Below are positions 54,801-61,200 of a stretch of DNA of 64,000 nt, piece after piece. The notes beneath the pieces were generated by a model. The model was not told the origin of the DNA. It did not search any database and saw only the letters and a program-made list of their open reading frames with translations. The first letter of the stretch is position 1; each line of letters starts with the position of its first letter. This DNA comes from Bacteroidetes bacterium UKL13-3 (lineage in GTDB: Bacteria; Bacteroidota; Bacteroidia; UKL13-3). The DNA lies in the NCBI GenBank assembly GCA_001602415.1, contig CP012155.1:186001-250000 (forward strand), written 5' to 3'. A program made the translations under genes and the position numbers.

Positions 54801-55043
54801 TCAGCATATCCGAATCCATTTGCTTCAAACTATCAGGTATCGTTTAATGCAAAGCAAGCAGGAGCGGTAACCATTGAAATGGTAGACATTCAAGGTAAGT
54901 TGGTATTATTACAAACAGCATCAATAAGCAAAGGAGTTAATACTGTAACCATTAACAATGTTTCGAATCTTCAAGTGGGTGTTTACTTTGTAAAAGCAAC
55001 AGTAGATGGCGAAACACAAGTAATGAAGTTGGTGAAGAACTAA
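45861..55043 (+). CDS. Giant T9SS-exported repeat surface protein (3060 residues)
   Basis: A signal peptide (ends SLYG before Gln) is followed by a MAM/cleaved-adhesin-like domain (about 37-255). Four large units follow, each opening with a Trp-rich module (YWSSPSTWVGGVAP near residue 260, NWGVAGNWIPSGVPT near 732, WNTPTNWDGGALPT near 1398, NWGDALNWSNNAVPT near 2038). They continue as long Asn/Thr/Gly-rich beta-solenoid sequence. Units 2 and 3 are clearly homologous. A fibronectin-like domain (about 2875-2975) and a T9SS type A sorting signal (YPNPFASNYQV ... VYFVKATVDG) end the protein. It is probably an adhesin or structural surface filament. No catalytic domain is recognised. Confidence 0.85.
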   Translation: MNRTFTTLGKLPNTFTRALTLLLVSAIMSLSSLYGQTYLSQDFESAWVGNNPSAPGAGSIPAGQNWTQNRTQLVNNGTPRALTDGSGGVDVDWVTSTWDANLNRWSSFSYTAGNFGPAGAPIGAASGNSAMMIDDGNWGGLQSSRRVESPIINLTTSTSPYLRFAFHYPVTNTNTNFRAVISTDGGTTWRTLSQIISGGEFLGAMISASPWQRIAIPIHSSLRTANVKIGLEAVGTYGLGTPCLWIDALTVQEFTPVTITSAGSGYWSSPSTWVGGVAPTCENNVVIAAGHRVTYDYNMTRAQNITVAGTLTGNNAISTAMQIFGDLTVNSGGLYNSFCANGLAAVRTYLGGNLVNNGTVDLSRSAGLLAWFGSKPSAYSGTGTLANGFIANVSHANSGGVTYNAPVEVRNTCGLYTGTVNPNGNLTLGNVNFVTAQIIERSQGSFTAAPIYGANVVRSVTYTTTNFEVLPANGLTLTTGFEIPTVSGARLLNGTLSMNTYYNVQLGFPMTVGTGDINNTGGLTLSRGILISSQANMLTINLPPGTGISTGSAPSTASPSTTAGSYVTAPFRVQMPFSGTTARAFPLGVGTQTNDLTGIPTKNVLLNFSISPGTTPWQGQLVTVNVYGSPSGKGNAPINAVMGKRTFGLTYNGGPTLPTTATLTLNAVLDDGLFNNAGDLLIAQGSSLNGPWTSRMVNGTGTGIITGTSSRTTTIALSTDSLFCWATSGPTGKLWVGGATGNWGVAGNWIPSGVPTATDNVRINSASVTLAGGTPPYACNNLYIDVPSTLTASANTLNVNGLAFVNGNLTVSGGTVNVNGVPSNITTSLVIAQTGQLNISSGTVNVAATSGDNNRFMSGAGTLNLTGTGILNVNGGLALNAGVFNMNGTSQLNMNPQGTGLNLVSNSVLNIGISVFVNATGGTITMVNPSANNPSGTNDVFIGGIIDYNNKNFTGSTLRFGNGTANASATISAGGFQASFGSFPTMRMGNLVINNPSGITREVRLTTSAVFNNVTITAGALNLNGFTLNVNGNIVNDGTINTNTSAASTIHFTGSVAQTLSGKGNYTGNVIRNLIVTNFGGGVNLNQNVTVTNQLTLNGGNLTGTGTLTLGNSAISNTLAINRNGGTLGLTPVWNIANPNLVSVNLAYNTPSLSPISYEYPLIPSVAYVAGNELPVTDTLNTLTINAQFGVTFNRSVWSRAASPLTLTNGIATFSGVNAFNATLITATLPAPAVTAASWVNGTVSVNINTATNISRSFPVGGSTAGSARTFTINNMQNGGAGITTISVTPVTGVGNTPGAGLTAVSTTRAFNAQVSGFALTAVGTVAINYGLDDNLTTNTALVLAESRIAYSATAPPTSFSSLRAAANTVAGSVTSDAPVTTTLGFFNLGLSTGTTTVVYTGPNNGSWNTPTNWDGGALPTASNDVRIDGNLTVNIPSGSTANARSLIVNRGSTLNDSASTFTVDSNLIVNGTLNIRAGNMLVGGVFSATPNHIDMGAFATINLSGGMLTLGNVGGWANRKMRVVNNFNMTGGNFNLYGQITFAANANPTVVNPPLWTNFTMTSGNFNIYQQGTINLGAVTAFNASVNANLYLNGGTITIVDPNVNATTDINIANNGTRVITGTTLAFGDGVSSLAGNATNLGFSINIAVPFGNVVVNNPAGTNRIVRLAAAATFNNLTVTAGTFNSNALGVTLLGNIVNNGTLNFDNTSIVSFIGTSPQTVSGTGSLTNNRIATLTISNSSDATPGVEFNVNATVTNALNLRLGRLGGTGTLTLGNSVASTAFTLTRTTGSLIVAPTFNFTGVTTTYAYNAPTPAALVITTGLELPAAVNTLTFSNAGIALGSTAFIVGSPVTVNTTLNLSGGIVQTTATNLITLATTVTTPPAGGINAFINGPLAIQLNTGTNTSRTFALGKGTQYRPLTIDAFHSNTTLQTYTAEVITGSTTGSPLAPLNALTSARYWKVLNTSSIFSTTTPTIAITTGADDNIGMPYLARVSQGNFGSSFASRGGSATGFVVTSALAFTGDSIFTIGTEDASLPIIWTGGAGTSNWGDALNWSNNAVPTSSNIVNVAATIAPVGAFPTTINVNVPTANVGTLIVGPNIVLDMRNSTFNVSNKYTQITGAGTVFANGATINMLGGDSFLVAGGIFNGGNSTLNFSSSSLQYIRPTAGTFTFFNMNLTNGDKNFFAGSIYTIGGNLTTDATSTISLSAATNTTFNVGASFTNNATGAGTNVANVIVNMNGLQSVINSPNALSTPSITVANGFLTSLASPITFNTGRTFTVNGRLNAGNNLVNGTGTFLLENTGTLGTTQATGGLAATIDPGLTRTYTLGCQIDYNANGAQVIDALSHNTNCGIRVSNVGTKTLNGNLTIATTGGDIQRGAIYAQNPAVFADGGFVTTITGLTSPSVNVEKGAGYLSSAGGGLTFGPTASTGSIIRVPDETNIGNLELNMTTVSNTVNLQSSEPLLVSNITVNNLNVGVTTPANGGELNVSNGGTITPLLITGNYTIGNTGATATGTINGTANIYTNITLNGNFSSANTNATQTIIGNTGFNTLIMNGTPGQSFVFSGAAAVSYLAAPGAQGTTGSSIIRINNPANVTFGDGVIRTYTNLGVIELTGNGTVAPTGSTTFAYSNVSGTLRYANSAPITTTDAEYPATNSPFNLQIFATGAGSVTLHAPRVVNGTLFLQSGLVNTTSTNRLSLGSSNSIAGTLARTAGWVNGPLTRWVSNAIGLRDWTVGTATLFRPASITFNTAPSVGGYVTATYVDGVNSTPLVPTLTDVITLDTRSNAYWQIDTLPAGIGASNYNISLNTSLFNGITDPASVRLIRSDDAGSTFNVTGTHFDGAIGYYNRNVVTNGFGRYYLGANATTNPLPVNLVSLTATVNEEDVVVSWRTASETDNKGFEVERSADGRTFEFAGFVEGVGNSNIATDYALTDEQAFAKTNSAVLYYRLKQIDFDGTVNYSKVIKVSKESDNVNALSAYPNPFASNYQVSFNAKQAGAVTIEMVDIQGKLVLLQTASISKGVNTVTINNVSNLQVGVYFVKATVDGETQVMKLVKN

Positions 55044-55080
55044 TAAGAGTTCTAAACTCAATTCTAAATAGCTAATTATG

Positions 55081-55122
55081 ACCGAGCCGCTCCTCCCAAT
55101 CATTTGGGATGGGCGGCTCGGT
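55081..55122 (+). terminator. Strong hairpin after the giant gene
   Basis: Perfect outer arms ACCGAGCCGC and GCGGCTCGGT enclose a further CCCAA/TTGGG stem and a 4-base loop, 38 bases after the stop. The T-run is weak. Confidence 0.75.
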
Positions 55123-55214
55123 TCGTTAAGGGAATTTTGAAGTAAATTTGTTTTTTAGATATTTAGTGTTACTTTTATAGCTCATTTCAATTAATCATCT
55201 TTAATTAATCTAAT

Positions 55215-58200
55215 ATGAAAACACCACTACAAGGAATAACTAAAGCAAGCAGTTTATTCAATTTACTTGTACTTACAATCTTTATGCTATGCGGCATAAA
55301 AGGAAATGCTCAAAACATTTCGAATTACGCAGTTTCACGTAATACGGGTATAACATACTCAAGTATCTCTGGAACGGGAACATCCGTAACTGCATGGAGA
55401 AATGGAACAAGCACGGATGATAACCTCTCTGAAAACCAGCCTATAGGTTTCCCATTTATTTATATGGGACAGGTATTAACCGGATTCAGAATTTCTACGA
55501 ATGGGTTTCTAACATTTAATACCACCACTACTGCTGTAGGAGGTGGAATGGGAGCCTATGGGTATGCAAATCTTCAATTTAATACTACGGCTGGAACCGT
55601 AAACACATTGGCACCCTTTCATGATGATCTGCAAACAGCAGCCAATTCATCAACCTTAACTGATTTGAACAATAGCATGAAATACCAAACCACAGGCACG
55701 GCTGGAACACGCATTTTGACTGTGGAATGGATTAACATGCAGGATTTCAGTGGAACATCAACCTCTTCTTTCAATTGGCAAATAAAATTGTATGAAGCAA
55801 CCGGAGTGATTGAATTCATATATTCAACATTTACGCTAGCAAACTCGGGTCCTCTTACTTTCATGTCGTATAGTTTAGGTATAAATGGCCCAACACTTTC
55901 TGCTACACCAACCGCATCTGAGTTATTGAATCAGCAAACTGTAAACACCGCTACTTTTAGCAATGTTGCATCTAACGCATTAGGTGGTGCAAACCCCGCT
56001 AACATGCCAACTGCATTATCTAGTATCACATTTACACCTCCAACAACTACAACTACATTAACTGCCCCAACAAACATTCTCTTTTCAAATATTACAGGTT
56101 CGTCAATGAAAGTTGATTGGACAGATAATGCAACCGGAGAGTTCGGTTACGCAGTTCTTGTGTCTTCAAATGGAGGTACCACCTATAATTTAGCCGCAAA
56201 CTTGCCGGCAAATACTCAAACAGCTACAATCTCCGGATTATTGCCTGGTATCTCATACATGGTTCAGGTGGTTGCTGTTGATTTGGCAGCTACTTCATCC
56301 CCATTAATAGGTACACAATCAACACTACCTCCCGCAAATGTTTTAACTACTGCTACCGGTGGATTATGGAGTAATCCATTAACTTGGGCAGGAGGAGGAA
56401 TTCCAACTGTTTTCGACACGGTAATTGTAGCATCTGGAGCTACATTAACTATTGATATTGCAGCAACGATTGCTAAAGTGCAATTGAACAATAATTCAAC
56501 ATTGTTTCTAAATAATACATTGGTTGATAGTTCGGATTTAATTATCGGAACAGGTGCTGTATTCAATGGTTTTTTTGGAACAACTGGCCGTCAACTAACC
56601 GTGAGAGGAAGTATTACCAATAATGGAACTTTGAATATGGCAATGCCGGGAGGTATTTTGTTGTTGAATGGTGTTATAGCTCAAACTATGAGTGGAGCGG
56701 GTACGTATGGTATTATACCAACACTAACCCTCAATAATTTAAACGGTTTAACCCTCAATAATAATATTACAGTGGGTGCGGCATTAAATTTAACCAATGG
56801 AGTCATTGGTGGCTCAGGAACGCTTACAATGGGTAATGCTACCTTCAGTCCAACTTTTACCATGACGAGCACAGGTGGAAGAATTACATCAACTGTGGTA
56901 TCAGGGTTAACTGGAATTTTGCCCGGAAATGCAACGTTCACTTATAATGCGCCCACTCCTGTTGCATCTATCACTACCGGAAACGAATTGAATATTACTG
57001 CACCCACTAATATGAATATTGTTTTTAATGCCATTGGCGGAGGCAATTATACATTAGGTAGCAATATAAGTGCTAATAACATTACGTTTAATGATACTGT
57101 TGATGTAGACGCATTTAACGCAACAGTAAATGGTATCGCAACATTTAATGCCACTGCCTTTGTTACAGGTACAAATACATTTACCATGGGACCCAATGCT
57201 ACGTTGGTAACCTCCAATTTATTGGGTATTAACGCATTAGCGCTCACTGGATCGGTGAGAACCGGAATAAGAAATTACAGTTCAACGGGAAATTATACGT
57301 TTAACGGAGCAACTGGTCAAGTAACAGGTGATGGATTACCTGCAACCTTAACGGGAGGTACCGTAACCATCAGTACAACTGGAGGAACCCTTTTAAGCCA
57401 GTCAACCGTATTTAATAACCTTACACTCACCACTAATTTATTGTTGGGAACAAACACGGTAACCATAAACGGTAACGGAATTTTTGGTACGCTAGCAATA
57501 ACAGGCGCAGGATTATTTAATGCTGGTCCTGGTTCCAGATTATTTTTAAGCAGCACAGCCGCAGGAGGTGTGCTTCAGGCAACTGGAACAAATGGAAATA
57601 TTCAAAACACTGGAGGTAGAACCTATAATCCTGGTTTGGACATCGTGTTAGGGGGATCAGCAGTTGCTACTGGAAATGATTTTCCAGCAACGGGTATTGA
57701 TTCCTTGGTATTAAACCAAACCACAGCAGCAGTTCTTACAGCTGCCACTTCAGCAAATACTTTACTCATTAGCAGCACGGGTCGTTTGACCACAACAGCA
57801 ATTAATAGTTTAACCATATTGGGTACTCAAGCATCAAACGTTGCACGCACCAGCACAGGATATATTGATGGACCATTTACCAGAACAATTGGCGTGGGTG
57901 CGGCAGGTAGTTTTATGTTTCCTTTAGGTGTTGGAGCAACGGGTAATTTAGGAATGGATATTATAAATCCAGTGGTAACAGGATCGCCAGTTACCTTAAC
58001 TGCAATTGCAAGAAGTTTGGCAACTGGAGGATCGGCAGGAACAGGGCTAACTGCGCTTACCAACACCCGTTATTGGGCAATCACCCCTGTAAGTGGAGGA
58101 ACATTAACCTCTGTTGGAAACATCAGATTATTTGAATCAACTGCAACAACACTGGGAAATACCTCCAAGAAAATAGGCTTCTCCATTGGAGCTACTGCTT

Positions 58201-61200
58201 CAACTTACAACAGTATAGGTGGTCAATTGGACTCAGCCAATGTGAATATTTTAAGCTCATTAACCGTTCCGGCTTTTGGAACTGGCTCAGATAGTACGTT
58301 TTTGGTATTAGGCAATGGAACTGCTTCAGGCGTATTTACGGGTGGAACATATACAGTAGGACCAACAGGAACTTACAGTAGTTTAACAGCAGCTATTGCT
58401 GCTATTAATGAGAGAACTTCTTTAAGTTCCCCCGTTGTTTTAGAATTTCAAGCAACGTATAACCCAAATGTGGAGGCATATCCAATTGTGTTGAGAGCTA
58501 CGTTACCTACTACGTCTACAAATAGAATTACTATACGCCCATCTTCGGGAGTATCAAGCGCTATTAATTTCGATGGCTCTATATTCACAAGTACTGCATT
58601 AATTGACTTTAATGGTGCCAAAAATGTGATTATTGATGGTCGCCCAGGAGGTACCGGAACCAATCGTTTCATTGCATTTAACCAACGAAATATTGGTACA
58701 TTCCCAACTATTCGTTTTATCAATGACGCTCAAAACGATACGCTGAGATTTATTTCGGTATCGGGTCAAAATACTTCTACCGCCAGTGGAGTTATCTTCA
58801 TAAGCAATACAACCACTACAACCCCAGCAGGTGGAAATAATAATTTAGCCATTAGTAATTGTAACATCAATGGGTTGTCGAATACGGCCAATTGTATTTT
58901 TGGATCAGGATCAGCATTACCTGCCGATAACAAGAATGTTACCATTAGCAATAACAATATATTCGACTTCTTTTTAAATGGAAGCTCTCCAACAGGATTG
59001 ATTGCTGGAGCAGGATCTTCAAATTGGACAATTGATGCCAACAACTTTTACCAAACTGCTACTCGGAATAGTTTATCTATTCCAGCAATGACCATTGCTA
59101 CTAATTTCAGAGCAATTCAGTTAAACAACACAGCAACAAATGCAAACTTTACTGTTACCAATAATAGAGTAGGTGGTAATATACCAGGTATTGCAGGTTC
59201 AGTATTTATTTTGGGTGATAGTGTTTCTAACTTAGGACATTTATTCCGCCCATTTGATTTCGCAAATGCCGGAACCACATCCACACCAAACTCTGTTCAA
59301 GGAAATGTAATATCCGATATCACATTGTACACAAATGGAACAGATAACTTTACAGGTATTGGTGCATTGCAAACAGGTATTTACAATGTCGGAAATATCT
59401 CACCCAATATAGTTGGCTCAACAACCACCAATGGATCCATCAAAATTTTCCAGAGAACATCAAGTGCTGGAACAGCAAGAGGTTTCCATTTCACGGCCAC
59501 CGGTGGAGGTAGCATGAATAACAATGTGGTTAGTGGTATTGATTTAATGATTCAAGGTGCCCAGGCAACGGGTGGTTCTATTTCCTTCAATGGTATTGTG
59601 GTTGGAGCTACTTTTTTAAATTCTGTAACCATTTCAGGTAATACTTTTGGTAGCACTACACTTGCCAATAGCATCCAAGGTTTAGCTGCATCGTTGGGTG
59701 CGGTGGGTATCAATGGTGTTCAATTAACAGGTGCAACCGGAGCAGCCATTACTGCATCGAATAATACTATTCAAAATTTAAGTTCATTCAGTACCGCATT
59801 TACCTCAGCAAATACGGTGAAAGGGATTTTTGTCACGGGAGCTTCAAGCATATCTACAACCGTATCAGGAAATACCATTCGTGACTTACGCTGTGATGCT
59901 GCAAATAATTTGACAGACGCTACTGCATCTGTTGTTGGAATTGCCAATACAACGTCAGGCACAGGAACTCAAACGACATCAAACAATACCATTCATTCTT
60001 TACGTTCAACCTACAACGGTCCTGTGGCAAATGTTGCTCAAGGTATCTTCTATAATTCAACTAATACAAGTGGGTTGAGTCGTGTTGAACGCAATGTGAT
60101 TCATTCATTAGAAACGGGGGCTAGTAACAACTTCACTATTCAAGCCGGATTAAACTTAGGAGCTTCAGCAACTACAGTGCAAGTAGTTAATAACTTTGTA
60201 CGTTTGGGTGTGAATGTAAATGGCACCACTAATAATGCCAATGCAACGTTCAATGGAATTTGGAAACAAAACACCACGAATACAACGATTGTTCACAATA
60301 CAGTATACATAGCAGGAAACCCTGCGGCAACAGATACATTCGGACTTTCAGCAGCCTTCAATAAAACAGCTTCTGCAACAGTTGATACCGTAATGAATAA
60401 TATCTTTATGAATGCCAGAAGCAATGCATCCGGAACAGGACAGCATTATGCGATGTGGTTAAACAATACAACAGGATACAGAGGAGATGCAAACCTTACG
60501 TTTGTGAATGGAACGGGTGGTGTGTTGTTTAGAAATGGGTTTACACGTGTAACAAGTTTACAAACCTGGAGAAACTTGCAAAAACCATTTGGTATTAGCT
60601 CTGCAGTTGCCAATCCATTATTCAATGCTGGTATTACTAATGGGGCTGCAACGATTAACTTTTCCTTAAATGCAAGCAGTCCTGCTTCTACTGCCGCGAT
60701 AACATTATCGTATATTACAGTTGATCAAGGTGGAAATACAAGACCTGCTAATAGAGCAATAGGTTCTTTTGATGTTGGGCTGTCGGCATTAACTGCTGCG
60801 AATGACGTGTATGTTCCTCGTTTTACGTTTACACCTACAGGAAATAGAGCAGCTGCAAACGCAGTATTTGCAAATATCAATGTTACGGATATTGGTTCAG
60901 GAGTTCCTACATCGGGCGCTAACGCACCAAGATTATGGTATCGCAATGCAACTACTGCAAGTCCTTGGACAAGTGTTGCACCAACTTCCTTTACTGGCAC
61001 TGGAAACAATGCAACCTTCTCTTACACATTTAACTATACGCCTATTGGTGGAACTCCAGCACCAGGAAATGTAATATATTATTACTTTACAGCACAAGAT
61101 TTGGCTACAGCGCCTAATATCTGGTACTCTCAATATTCGGCAATTGACCCAATTCATTCCGATGTAAATACTCAAACTACACCACCAACTTTGGTAGATA

